In this document: positions 25,362-34,174 of the stretch, piece after piece | Layout: every line of letters starts with the position of its first letter | Numbering within the stretch: the stretch's first letter is position 1 | NCBI RefSeq assembly: GCF_024362525.1 | Contig: NZ_CP101458.1 | Coordinates: forward strand, 1,984,001-2,048,000 | From: Natrononativus amylolyticus | GTDB lineage: Archaea; Halobacteriota; Halobacteria; Halobacteriales; Natrialbaceae | Length of the DNA stretch: 64,000 nt | Direction: 5' to 3' | Position numbers and translations under genes: made by a program | Notes under the pieces: generated by a model | Databases searched by the model: none | What the model was told of the DNA's origin: nothing | What the model saw: only the letters and a program-made list of their open reading frames with translations

Positions 25362-26519
25362 ATGGATATCGCAGGCGCCTACCTGACGGCGACGCAGTGG
25401 CAGAAACTCGTCCGCGAGGAGCGAGCGTCCGGGCCGACGTTCGACCGACCCCTGCGACGCCGGCTGTGGCTGTACCGCCGCGGCTTTCTCAGCAAGTCCG
25501 ACGTCGTCTACGAGCTCGAGTCCAACGACCACCGCGAGTACCTGAGCGACTACGCCCGCTACATCGGAACCAAGCGCATCAACGGCACGTGGGCGTACCA
25601 GCTCGACAACAAGCTCGCCTTCCACCAGCTCCTCGGCGAGTTTCCGGCCCACCGACCGGCCGTCCACGGGCTGATCCAGAACGGCCGCGTCCACGAGTTC
25701 GACGTCGGCGGGACGGGCTCGCGGGCGGGCACCGGCAAGGTCGCGAGCGACGGCGGCGTCCAGTTCGCCGAGTCGACGGCGAGCGGCGCCCGCGGAACCA
25801 GACACGTCGTCGACTGGCTCGACGACCACCTCAGAGACGGCGACGTCGAGACGGTGGTGCTGAAGTGGTTCAGCGGCGGCGGCGGACAGAACGTCCACAT
25901 CTGCTCGTACGACGAGGACGCGGGTTCGTACGTCCTCGACGGACGCCACGTCGACCGGCCGGCGTTCGCGGCGACGGTGACGGACCTCGAGGAGTACATG
26001 ATCTGTGAGTTCGTCGAGCAGGCGCCCTACGCCGCGGCAGTCTACCCCGAGACGACGAACACGATTCGGGCGCTGACGATGTTCGACGAGCGCGCCGACG
26101 AGGCGTTCGTCCCGATCGCCGTCCACCGCTTCGGCTCGAGCTCCTCGCGCCCGGTCGACAACTTCTCCGACGGCGGCTTCAGCGTCGAGATCGACCGCGA
26201 GACGGGCGAACTGGGACGCGCGGCGGGCTACCCGGACGACGGGACGGTCAGCTGGCACGAGCGCCACCCGGAGACGAAAACGCAGATCGAGGGGACGGCG
26301 GTGCCCGGCTGGCCCGCGATCCGCAACCGGCTGTGCGAACTCGCCACGACGTTCTCGCACCTGCCGTACGTCGGCTGGGACCTCGTCGTCACCGACGAGG
26401 GCGAGTTCGAGATCATCGAGGCGAACAGCTACCCCGGGATGGTCTCTCTGCAGGTCCACCGGCCGCTGCTGGCCGACGACCGCGTCCGCCGGTTCTACCG
26501 GCGTCACGGCGTGCTCTGA
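25362..26519 (+). CDS. sugar-transfer-associated ATP-grasp protein
   Basis: 385 residues. The sequence NKLAFHQLLGEFPAHRPAVH near 85 resembles the pre-ATP-grasp region, VVLKWFSGGGGQNVHICSYD near 167 the ATP-binding glycine-rich loop, and the end carries PYVGWDLVVTDEGEFEIIEA then NSYPGM, with the metal-binding Glu and Asn typical of ATP-grasp enzymes. The closest recognised group is the ATP-grasp family linked to sugar or polysaccharide transfer genes. Such enzymes join a carboxylate to an amine or thiol. It forms a run with the truncated adenylate-forming protein and the SAMP-like gene downstream. A GTG at 25353 is an alternative start. Confidence 0.75.
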   Translation: MDIAGAYLTATQWQKLVREERASGPTFDRPLRRRLWLYRRGFLSKSDVVYELESNDHREYLSDYARYIGTKRINGTWAYQLDNKLAFHQLLGEFPAHRPAVHGLIQNGRVHEFDVGGTGSRAGTGKVASDGGVQFAESTASGARGTRHVVDWLDDHLRDGDVETVVLKWFSGGGGQNVHICSYDEDAGSYVLDGRHVDRPAFAATVTDLEEYMICEFVEQAPYAAAVYPETTNTIRALTMFDERADEAFVPIAVHRFGSSSSRPVDNFSDGGFSVEIDRETGELGRAAGYPDDGTVSWHERHPETKTQIEGTAVPGWPAIRNRLCELATTFSHLPYVGWDLVVTDEGEFEIIEANSYPGMVSLQVHRPLLADDRVRRFYRRHGVL

Positions 26520-26569
26520 GTCGACGCGCGATCCGCGCCCTTTTCCCCCGACGCGCGAAACGCCACCGC

Positions 26570-27298
26570 ATGAACACCGTCGGAGACCTCTTCGCCCGCG
26601 AGCGGCGCAGCGACCGGCCGGCGCTCGTCGACGCGACCGGCCGCGTGTACGACTACCACTGGCTCTGTACCTCCGCCTGGAAGGCCGGCAACTTCCTCCG
26701 TCACAGCGGCGTTCGCCGCGGCGTCTCGGTCGGAGTCGTCGGCGACGGACCGCTCGCGCTGCTCTCGTTTTTCGGCACCGCGCTGCTCGAGGGGACGACC
26801 CGATTCGAACCGCCGCGGGGCGACGGGGCGACCGCCGACCTCCGCGCGCTCGTCGCCCCGGTCGACGTCCTCGAGTCCTACAACCTCGCGCCGGGCGCCC
26901 AGCGGATCGGCTACGGCGGACAGCCCGACGATCCGGGGGTACACCACCTCGAGGCCGGCCTCTGGAGCGAGAACCCCTCGTTCCCCCCGCTCGAGACCGA
27001 TCCGGAGGCGGCGCTGCTCGCCGCCGGCGAGCGGTCCTACAGCCACGCCGCGGTGCTCGCGGCCGCTCGGGACGTCGTCGACGAGTACGGCCTCGAAAGC
27101 GGCGACCGCGTGCGGGTGCTGGCACCGCTGTCTGAGCCGCGGTCGGTCGCGGCCGGCGTCGTCGCGCCGCTGCTCGCCGGCGCGGTGATCGAACTGCCCG
27201 GCGGCGACGGCGGCGAGTCGGCGCTCGCGGTCGTGACCGACGGCCGCGAGACGGGCGCAGACACCCGACGCCTCGACTGCGCCGACGTGAGCCTCTGA
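26570..27298 (+). CDS. truncated acyl-CoA-synthetase-like protein
   Basis: 242 residues. It begins like an adenylate-forming (ANL) enzyme, MNTVGDLFARERRSDRPALV with LCTSAWKAGNFLRHSGVRRG, and later has SYSHAAVLAAARDVVDEYGL and APLLAGAVIELPGG, which match the region just after the P-loop of acyl-CoA synthetases. The P-loop itself (SSGTTGxPKG), the adenylate-binding motifs and the whole C-terminal domain are missing. The frame is clean with no internal stop, so this looks like a stable reduced protein and not a fresh pseudogene. It may have lost catalysis and act as a binding protein; I would not assign a reaction. Confidence 0.6.
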   Translation: MNTVGDLFARERRSDRPALVDATGRVYDYHWLCTSAWKAGNFLRHSGVRRGVSVGVVGDGPLALLSFFGTALLEGTTRFEPPRGDGATADLRALVAPVDVLESYNLAPGAQRIGYGGQPDDPGVHHLEAGLWSENPSFPPLETDPEAALLAAGERSYSHAAVLAAARDVVDEYGLESGDRVRVLAPLSEPRSVAAGVVAPLLAGAVIELPGGDGGESALAVVTDGRETGADTRRLDCADVSL

Positions 27299-27360
27299 GC
27301 GGCCAACGGGAGCGAAACGCAACCGTCGGATACAAGAGCCGACGCCCGGTACAGACCGGC

Positions 27361-27636
27361 GTGCAACTCGAGTGCGTCTTTTTCGGTCCGTTTCGCGAGG
27401 ACCTCGGCGAGAAGACCGTCCGCGTCGACACCGACGCCGAGACGGTCGGCGGCCTCCTCGAGGACCTCGAAGCCGACTACCCCGCCCTCGAGGGCCGTCT
27501 CGTCGACGGCGACGACCTCGCGGGGAAGACGGTCGTGACGAAGAACAAAACCGACGTGCGCCACCTCGACGGGCTCGAGACGGTGCTCGAGGAGGGCGAC
27601 GTGTTTCGGCTCGTTCCGTCGGTGTACGGCGGCTGA
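27361..27636 (+). CDS. MoaD/ThiS-like beta-grasp protein, SAMP type
   Basis: 91 residues from a GTG start. The beta-grasp fold pattern FFGPFREDLGEKTVRVDTDA, then ETVGGLLEDL, ends LVPSVYGG with the C-terminal di-glycine needed for adenylation and thiocarboxylate or isopeptide formation. Haloarchaeal relatives serve as sulfur carriers for molybdopterin/tungstopterin and as protein modifiers (SAMPs). Its position two genes from a tungsten-dependent aldehyde oxidoreductase favours pterin cofactor synthesis, while the modifier role stays possible. TTTTT at 27376-27381 is inside the gene. Start: GTG at 27361 gives MQLECVFFG; no other suitable start exists. Confidence 0.8.
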   Translation: MQLECVFFGPFREDLGEKTVRVDTDAETVGGLLEDLEADYPALEGRLVDGDDLAGKTVVTKNKTDVRHLDGLETVLEEGDVFRLVPSVYGG

Positions 27637-27698
27637 GGCGGCTGCCGAGCGAGCGGAGAAGACAACGCTTTTTTGCGGGGGTGTGGAGCCTCGAGACG

Positions 27699-29045
27699 AT
27701 GAGCACCGACTCCGGCGATCGGGTCTACTACGTGATCAGCGACCTCCACATCGGCGGCGACGAACAGCTCGAGGAGGTCGACTTTCTCGAGGAGCTGCTC
27801 GCGTTCCTCGACCGGCTGGAAGAGACCGACGAAAACGCCGAGTTGATTATCAACGGCGACGCCTTCGGGCTCTGGGAGTTCACGACCGTCGAGGGAATCG
27901 AGAAGTTCGACGTGCTCGAGGAGACGTACCCGGAGCTGTTCGAGGCGTTCCGACGAACCGGCGAGAACGTCCCGATCACGCTGTTGCCGGGCAACCACGA
28001 CCACGAACTCGCCGCCTACGACGAGTACGTCGAGCGCTTCGCGGCGTACAACGTCGATCTGGTCCAGGAGCAGTCGATCACGAGACCCGTCGGCGACCAG
28101 GCGATCCACTTCGAACACGGCCACCAGCAGGACCCGAACAACCGGATCGAAGACTGGGGGAACCCCCACGCGACGCCGCTCGGCTACTACTACAACACCC
28201 TCGTCACCAGCCGGGCGGGCCAGCTTTCGGATCGGGGGCGGTACAACTGGCTGAAGGACGTCCAGGCGGTGACGCCGACCGAACGGATGCCGGTCTGGCT
28301 GCTCTCGAAGTACTTCTACCGGGAGATGAACCCCCTCCTTCGGTACTCGATGGTTCCGTTCCTGTTGCTGTTCAACATCAGCGCCATCCTCGCCGTGTTC
28401 GCGGGGCTGGATCTCGTCGGCGTCTGGTCGGCCCCGGTCGACCGGACGACGGCGTTTCTCGGGCAGTTCGGAACGGCCGGAACCGCGGCCTGGTTCTTCC
28501 TCGCGATCAACGTGGCCGTCGCCGGCCTGCTGTTGCTCGTCGGTATCCCGCTGTACTTCATCCGGCGGGACGTCAGAAAGACCGTCGACCGCTTCGGCGT
28601 GTTCGAAACGGATCTCACCGTCGACGCGGAAGCGCCGTACGTAGAGGCCGCCAGCGAGGTGCTCTCCGCGGAGCCCGAGACGACGATCTTCTGTTACGGA
28701 CACACGCACAGACCGACCATCCGGGAGGTCGACGGCGGGCTCCTCGTGAACACCGGGACGTGGCTCAAGCGCCTCCACCGGCGGGACGGCATCACCGGCA
28801 TTCTGCCGCCGGTCTTCTACCCCTCCTACCAGCTCGCCGCCGTCCGCATCGCGCCCGAACGGGAGGGCGTCGCCGTGGAGTTCGAGCGGTTCACGAAGCC
28901 GAGCCCCGCCTCCGAGGAACTCACGCGCACCGAGCGGTTCTTCACCGTCGGCCGGGAGCCCGAGCCCGAACTCCCGGACCGACACGTCATCGAGACGAAC
29001 GCGAAGACCGAGGCGGCGGTCTCCGTTCCGGAGCCCACCGACTAA
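27699..29045 (+). CDS. membrane metallophosphoesterase
   Basis: 448 residues. Calcineurin-type metal motifs in order: YYVISDLHIGGD (DxH) near 9-20, INGDAFGLWE (GD) near 50, LLPGNHDHE (GNHD) near 90, HFEHGHQQDPNN near 137, and CYGHTHRPT (GHTH) near 331. Two hydrophobic segments, near 215-240 and 264-290, are inserted in the middle of the phosphoesterase domain, so the enzyme is anchored in the membrane with the catalytic parts before and after the hairpin. Substrate unknown; UDP-sugar or lipid phosphate hydrolysis is common in this superfamily. It lies between the SAMP-like gene and the AOR gene, which is on the other strand. Confidence 0.8.
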   Translation: MSTDSGDRVYYVISDLHIGGDEQLEEVDFLEELLAFLDRLEETDENAELIINGDAFGLWEFTTVEGIEKFDVLEETYPELFEAFRRTGENVPITLLPGNHDHELAAYDEYVERFAAYNVDLVQEQSITRPVGDQAIHFEHGHQQDPNNRIEDWGNPHATPLGYYYNTLVTSRAGQLSDRGRYNWLKDVQAVTPTERMPVWLLSKYFYREMNPLLRYSMVPFLLLFNISAILAVFAGLDLVGVWSAPVDRTTAFLGQFGTAGTAAWFFLAINVAVAGLLLLVGIPLYFIRRDVRKTVDRFGVFETDLTVDAEAPYVEAASEVLSAEPETTIFCYGHTHRPTIREVDGGLLVNTGTWLKRLHRRDGITGILPPVFYPSYQLAAVRIAPEREGVAVEFERFTKPSPASEELTRTERFFTVGREPEPELPDRHVIETNAKTEAAVSVPEPTD

Positions 29046-29239
29046 CGTTTCAGTCGGCGACGAGCCTCCGCAAGCGAGAGGCCGGTTCGATCGGGAGCAG
29101 CCGCCAGGTCCCGGCCGGAAGCCGGCCGGGGCGTAACGCTCGAGTCGCGAAGACCCGACTGGCGACGGACGGACTCCTGTCAGTTTCGGCGCACCGTCTC
29201 GTCTGTGACTGTGCCGGGAAACCGAGACCGCAGACCGTC

Positions 29240-30907
29240 TCAGTCCGCAGCGGGCGCCGGCGACTCGATCGCGCCGTCGGGAACCGTCCCGTCGTCGTTC
29301 CAGCCGCGGGCGGCGTAGTACTCCTCGATCGCAGCCTCGAGGTCCGGCAGTTCGTACGGCAGGCCGTCGTCGTCGGCACCGAACCCGCGCTGGTTGTTGA
29401 AGTGGCGCTCGCGCTCGACGGTGCGGGCGCCGACGGCCATCAGCTCCTCGTAGTCGGCGTCGAACAGGTCGGCGAGACGCTCGTCGGTGACGTAGTCGCC
29501 GCCGAAGGCACAGACGATGCCCGAGTCGCGGAACGCCGCGTAGTTCTCCTGGTCGACCAGCGTCTCGGCCTTGCCGAGGGTGCCCTCGGGGTCGAGTTCG
29601 CCGCTGTACTCGAGGCTCAGCATTCCCGCGTACATGTGGTCGCCGCCGCGGTTCGCGACGGCGTAGGAGAGTCCCTGGCCGTGGAGCACGCGGCCGTCGT
29701 GGGCGGCGAACTCGACGCCCTTGACGGTGTAGTCGTCGACCCCCAACTCCTCGTGGCTGCGGTGGACCCCCTCGGCGAGCGTGTCGCCGATCCCTTCGCG
29801 GTACGCGATCTTCTCGGTGATCTCCCGGGCCAGTTCGGCGTTGCCGAACTCCGCTTCGCTCTTGAGGTAGGCAGCTACGGTGACGCCCGCGGAGATGGTG
29901 TCCATCCCGAAGTTGTCGCACAGCTCGTTCGACTTCATCACGTCGACGATGTCGCCGACGCCCTGCAGGGAGCCGAAGGCGTACACGGTCTCGAACTCCG
30001 GCCCCTCGGTTTCGATCCCCTCCTCCTCGTCGCGCGTGGGGAGCTTGCAGGCGTAGGCGCAGGCCGAGCAGGCGCCCTTCTTGTACTTCTTCTCCTCGAC
30101 GGCGTTGCCGCCGATGCCGGCGGCGTGCTCGAACTCGTACTCCTCGAAGTACCTCGTCGGGAGGGAGAAGTTGTCGTTGATGAACTCCGTGCCCCCGGTG
30201 GTTCCCTGGCGTTTCATCCGGTCGTCGGACTGGGCGGCCTCGCGGTGGACGTCCATCTCCGGCGGATTCGGAATCTCGACGGTCGGCGGCGACTCCCCGG
30301 CGAACGTGACGCACTTGACGTTCTTCGATCCGAGCACGGCGCCGAGGCCGCCGCGGCCGAACGCCCGCGAATCGAAGGTCATCACGCTGGCGAAGCGCAC
30401 GAGGTTCTCGCCGGCGGGGCCGATGGCGAGGCAGTGTTCGGCGTCGAGGCCGTGGTTCTCGGCCATGTAGTCGGAGACCTCGGGAACCGTGGCCGCCTCG
30501 AGGTCCGGTACCTCCTCGAACTCCACGCCCTCGTCGGTGACGTGGATCGCGAGCAACTCGTCGCTCGCGCCGGCGACCTCGAGGACGCTGATCCCGGCCC
30601 CGGCGAAGTTCCGAGAGAGGTAGCCACCGGCGTTCGTCGAGGCCAACCCATCGGAAAGGGGCGAGAGGGCGGTCATGTTCATCCGGCCGGTGAAGGACAT
30701 CTGGGAGAGCTGCAGCGGGCCGGTCGAGAGGTACGCCCGGTTCTCGGGGCCGAACGGATCGGCGTCGAAGGGGATGCGTTCGTGGGCCAGCGCGGTCGCG
30801 AGCGCGCGACCGCCGACGGTGCGCTCGAGCAGCTCGTCGATCTCGATTCTCTCTGCCGTCCGCTCGCCGACGTCGACGGCGAGCAGGGGGCCTTCGGCGT
30901 GGAGCAT
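29240..30907 (-). CDS. tungsten-dependent aldehyde:ferredoxin oxidoreductase family
   Basis: 555 residues, usual length. N-terminal domain with GRALATALAHERIPFDADPF and SFTGRMNMTALSPLSDGLAS near 70-90 (pterin and substrate region). The [4Fe-4S] cysteines appear as CSACAYACK near 279 with the fourth in IVCAFGGDYV near 463. AFGRGGLGAVLGSKNVKCV near 182 is the classical pterin-binding block. The enzyme oxidises aldehydes to acids with ferredoxin as acceptor, using a tungsten bis-pterin. The nearby MoaD-like gene fits cofactor supply. The exact aldehyde is not predictable from sequence. Confidence 0.9.
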   Translation of the reverse strand: MLHAEGPLLAVDVGERTAERIEIDELLERTVGGRALATALAHERIPFDADPFGPENRAYLSTGPLQLSQMSFTGRMNMTALSPLSDGLASTNAGGYLSRNFAGAGISVLEVAGASDELLAIHVTDEGVEFEEVPDLEAATVPEVSDYMAENHGLDAEHCLAIGPAGENLVRFASVMTFDSRAFGRGGLGAVLGSKNVKCVTFAGESPPTVEIPNPPEMDVHREAAQSDDRMKRQGTTGGTEFINDNFSLPTRYFEEYEFEHAAGIGGNAVEEKKYKKGACSACAYACKLPTRDEEEGIETEGPEFETVYAFGSLQGVGDIVDVMKSNELCDNFGMDTISAGVTVAAYLKSEAEFGNAELAREITEKIAYREGIGDTLAEGVHRSHEELGVDDYTVKGVEFAAHDGRVLHGQGLSYAVANRGGDHMYAGMLSLEYSGELDPEGTLGKAETLVDQENYAAFRDSGIVCAFGGDYVTDERLADLFDADYEELMAVGARTVERERHFNNQRGFGADDDGLPYELPDLEAAIEEYYAARGWNDDGTVPDGAIESPAPAAD

Positions 30908-30991
30908 GGGAAGGTGTTACGGACACAGGCTCTTAGCTGTGTGCGAGGCGGAACCGGTCTTCGACGGGCGAAACGGAGCCGGCCTGTCGAC

Positions 30992-31990
30992 TCAGGAGTC
31001 CTCTTCCCGGTCTTCCGGCGGCACAAACGGGCCGACCGAGACGGTCCGCCTGCCGATCGTCGCCGCCCGGAGAATGTAGGCGATGAAGATCGTCAACGGC
31101 GTGAGAATGATGCCGAGCCCGACGCTCACGACGAGCGGTGCGTACGCCGGATCGATCATCATCCCCTCGGGGCGGTACAGCAGCGTGAGCACGATGCTGG
31201 TGAGCAGCGCGACGAACCCCGTGTAGGCGACGACCCGGGACAGCCTCGCGAAGTCCTGTTGCAGCGAGAGCGTCTTGAAGAACTGCCGGGTGATCGCGAT
31301 CGACTCGAGCAGGTCGTCGATCGCCTCGAGTTCCTCGCTGGCCTCCTCCGAGAGCGACTCCTCGAGTTCCTGGCCGATGTACTCGGTCGCGGTGAGGTTT
31401 CGGGCGTACTCGGTGCCGATGATGACGACGAGGACGTCGACGATGTTCGTGCCGTTCTCGATCTTTTCGTCGATGCTCTCGCCGTACGAGCGAATGCCCT
31501 CGGCGTACGAACGCACCGACGGCTCCCCGTCGACGGAGCCCCCCGCTGTCGTTTCGAATCGGTCTGCGTGGTCGGACAACGTTTCGGCGATGAGTGAGAG
31601 AAACTCCGCCGGATCGTTGGGTGTCGCGGATTCGCCCGCGTGATCTCGGACGCGCGTGCGAAGTTCCCGAGTCCCGTCGAGTTTGTCCCGCAACCCGTCG
31701 GGGGAGCCGAACACGCGCGAGAGGATCAGCTGGTTGATCGAGAGCGCGACGGTGACGAGCGTCAGGGTTCCGGAGATCAACCCGCTACCGAACGCCGTTT
31801 CGGCCACGCTGTCAGGACCGACGGTGATGACGTCGGCCTGGATCAGCCCGTACACGACGAGAATCGCCACGACCGTGAGCCCGATCGCGACGAGCAGTCG
31901 GTTTCCGGTGAGCAAGAGCCAGTTGAGCCCCCGATCGACGGCTCCGTCCGCGTCTCTGACCGAACTCGCGGTCGAGACTCCGTCACTCAT
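30992..31990 (-). CDS. four-span membrane protein, haloarchaeal, function unknown
   Basis: 332 residues. Hydrophobic pairs at about 28-52 and 68-92 and again at 250-275 and 283-310 flank a soluble helical middle with a repeat-like acidic stretch (EESLSEEASEELEAIDDLLE near 210). The symmetric layout with a large cytoplasmic helical domain is reminiscent of small ion-channel-like or bestrophin-like haloarchaeal proteins, but I cannot name a family. It sits between AOR and the MATE exporter, all on the minus strand, with gaps of about 85-100 bases. Confidence 0.65.
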   Translation of the reverse strand: MSDGVSTASSVRDADGAVDRGLNWLLLTGNRLLVAIGLTVVAILVVYGLIQADVITVGPDSVAETAFGSGLISGTLTLVTVALSINQLILSRVFGSPDGLRDKLDGTRELRTRVRDHAGESATPNDPAEFLSLIAETLSDHADRFETTAGGSVDGEPSVRSYAEGIRSYGESIDEKIENGTNIVDVLVVIIGTEYARNLTATEYIGQELEESLSEEASEELEAIDDLLESIAITRQFFKTLSLQQDFARLSRVVAYTGFVALLTSIVLTLLYRPEGMMIDPAYAPLVVSVGLGIILTPLTIFIAYILRAATIGRRTVSVGPFVPPEDREEDS

Positions 31991-32089
31991 CGTCCCGAAG
32001 GCGTCGAGGTTCCGGCGCTGTCGACGTGATCGTCATACCTCCCCCGACATCGTCCGCTCACAATAATGTGCGGTTCGCGGAACGATCGC

Positions 32090-33610
32090 TCACCGGTCTC
32101 GAGAGCCGGCGTCGGAGACGCGTCTCGAGCCGCCCGTTTCGCTCCCGCTCGTGGTCGATTTCTCGCGCCGTTCGACGACGCCCTCCGTCCACGTCCCCCG
32201 GAGGAAGTAGAGGCCGGCGAGGACGACCATGCAGACGTTGGCGATCGCCTCGCCGTACCAGACCCCGGTCGCGCCGAGGTCCATCGGAACCGCCAGCGTG
32301 TAGGCGAACACCGCCCGGAAGACGATGAAGCCGACGATGGCGAACGCCATCGCGACGCGCGTGCTGCCGCTGCCGCGGAACCCGCCCTGAACGACGTAGA
32401 AGACCCCGAGGAAGACGTACGAGAGACTCACGATCCGGAGGTACTCGCCGCCGATGTCGACCACCGTTTCGGCGCCCGAACCGGCGACGAAGACGTCGAC
32501 CAGCAGGTACGCGGAGACGTACACCGCGACGGTAAACAGGAGCAGGGCACCCGTGATGAGGACGACACCGGCGTAGACGCCGCGCTTGGCTCGCTCGACC
32601 TGTTCGGCGCCGAGGTTCTGGCCGACGACGGTTTCGACGCCGCGGGCCAGCCCCAGCGCGGGGAGGACGACCACCGACGTGATCCGGGAGCCGATCCCGT
32701 ACGCCGCGACGGCCTCGGCCCCGGCGAGCGCGACGAGCGCGGTCAGGATCGTCACGCTCGCCGCGCTGGTGCTCACCTCGACGCTCGCGGGCGCGCCGAT
32801 GGTGACGATCTTCTTGACCGTCTCTCGCTCGAGCAACAGGTCCGACGGCGAGAGGTGGATGCCGACGCGACCCGAGAGCAACAGCCAGAGTCCGACCACT
32901 GCGACGAGCGTTCGCGAGATGATTGTCGCGACCGCCGCGCCCATCACCGCCAGCCCGTCGAAGCCGGTCGCCTCGTAGAGGGTCGCCTCGAGGGCCTCGA
33001 GGCCGAACCAGGCGAAGACGACATTGTCCTGAAAGCCGAGGATGAAGAACGGGTCGATGACGACGTTGAGGGCGACGCTTCCCGCCATGAGGTAGAGCGG
33101 GGTTCGAGTATCGCCCCACCCCTGAAGCAGCGACTGGAAGATGAAGAAGGCGAAGATGAAGGGCATCCCGAGGAACTCCACGCGAACGTACTGGAGGGCG
33201 TAGGTGTACTCGAGGGTGCCGGGCTCCGCACCGACGAGTTGGAGCAGCCACGGCGAGAGCGCGTAGCCGATCGCGCCCAACAGCCCGGAGAGCAGGAGGA
33301 CGAACGTGATCGTCCCCCCGGCGACGCCGCTGACCCGGTCGAGGTTCCCTGCACCCTTGTTCTGGGCGATCAGCACCGTTCCGGCGACGTTGAACCCGAT
33401 CGCGAAGCTGATGACGAGGAAGACGATCGCCCACGCGTACGAGAGCGCGGAGACGCCCTCCTGGCCGAGGCGTCCGACCCAGAAGGTGTCCGCGAGGTTG
33501 TAGCCGACGAGCAACATATTCGTCAGCACGATCGGCACCGAGAGGACGATCAGCGGCCACACCAGGCCGCCGTCGATGAGGTCGACCGAGCGGTCGCTCC
33601 CCCTGCTCAT
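32090..33610 (-). CDS. MATE-family multidrug/cation antiporter
   Basis: 506 residues with twelve hydrophobic segments in two similar halves. The start of the first half (GGLVWPLIVLSVPIVLTNML, LVGYNLADTFWVGRLG) and its mirror in the second (KKIVTIGAPASVEVSTSAAS) match MatE domains. Other family residues: SFAIGFNVAGTVLIAQNKGAG near 75 and GLARGVETVVGQNLGAEQ near 310. MATE proteins export cationic drugs or flavins in exchange for sodium or protons. A charged C-terminal tail of about 30 residues follows the last helix. ATG at 33610. Confidence 0.9.
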   Translation of the reverse strand: MSRGSDRSVDLIDGGLVWPLIVLSVPIVLTNMLLVGYNLADTFWVGRLGQEGVSALSYAWAIVFLVISFAIGFNVAGTVLIAQNKGAGNLDRVSGVAGGTITFVLLLSGLLGAIGYALSPWLLQLVGAEPGTLEYTYALQYVRVEFLGMPFIFAFFIFQSLLQGWGDTRTPLYLMAGSVALNVVIDPFFILGFQDNVVFAWFGLEALEATLYEATGFDGLAVMGAAVATIISRTLVAVVGLWLLLSGRVGIHLSPSDLLLERETVKKIVTIGAPASVEVSTSAASVTILTALVALAGAEAVAAYGIGSRITSVVVLPALGLARGVETVVGQNLGAEQVERAKRGVYAGVVLITGALLLFTVAVYVSAYLLVDVFVAGSGAETVVDIGGEYLRIVSLSYVFLGVFYVVQGGFRGSGSTRVAMAFAIVGFIVFRAVFAYTLAVPMDLGATGVWYGEAIANVCMVVLAGLYFLRGTWTEGVVERREKSTTSGSETGGSRRVSDAGSRDR

Positions 33611-34174
33611 GTCTCGCCTCCGGTCGTCGCTCGAGCGGCCGCGTCGGACACGCGAGGCTCACGCGGCGGTCGCGGCCGGTTCATACAGAGAAAGCGGGCG
33701 GCCGACGATTAGGCGTTACGGTACCGCGGATCCGCTCGCGGTGAGCGCGGGAACGCCGCGCTCCCTCGCGGTCGAACCGCCGCCTCCAGAGACGGCTCCT
33801 GTGGTACGACTGTGACGACGTACGGACGACGGCGAGGACACCTGTACCGTACAGGCAACGGCGAGGGTGGTAGCGCTGTGTGAGACAACGTCGGTGGATC
33901 CCTCGCCGGGTGAACGGAGGGACTCCTGAGCCAAGAAGGCCACTGGTACGGTAACACAACATCCATCCGATATTTCGCGGCAGTGCGTGCGCGAAAAAAC
34001 TGCGACCTCGAGTGCCCCGATGCGAGAACGGCCGCACCGGGCCCGCTGGACCGCCGTCTAGACGCCGCCGAACAGTCTCCCTCTCGAGACACTATCTCGA
34101 AAGGAATAGTCTGGGAGTTACACCGCCGTCGGGTGGGTTCGCCTGTTCGAGTCGCGGGTGGAAGCCGCTCGCGG
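33611..34174. other. 564-base gap without a recognised gene
   Basis: Short open frames exist on both strands, but all are rich in Arg, Pro and Ser and none shows a family or a convincing start. An inverted repeat with six-base arms (TTCGCG at 33974 and CGCGAA at 33991) is present, followed by an A-run. I see no tRNA cloverleaf and could not recognise a known structured RNA; a small RNA cannot be excluded. Confidence 0.5.

Noticed and set aside
27477-30926. A minus-strand open frame of about 1,150 codons opposite the phosphoesterase and overlapping AOR
   Set aside because: It is rich in Arg, Pro and His, shows no family, and is the antisense of better-supported genes. High GC makes such long stop-free shadows common.
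27683-31597. A plus-strand open frame of about 1,300 codons through the phosphoesterase, AOR and the next gene
   Set aside because: It runs antisense to AOR and one base out of frame with the phosphoesterase; composition is non-protein-like. Rejected as a GC-driven shadow.
34140-34170. GTTCGAGTC resembling a tRNA T-loop in the gap after the MATE gene
   Set aside because: The bases on each side do not pair as a T-stem, and no anticodon or D-arm can be fitted upstream.
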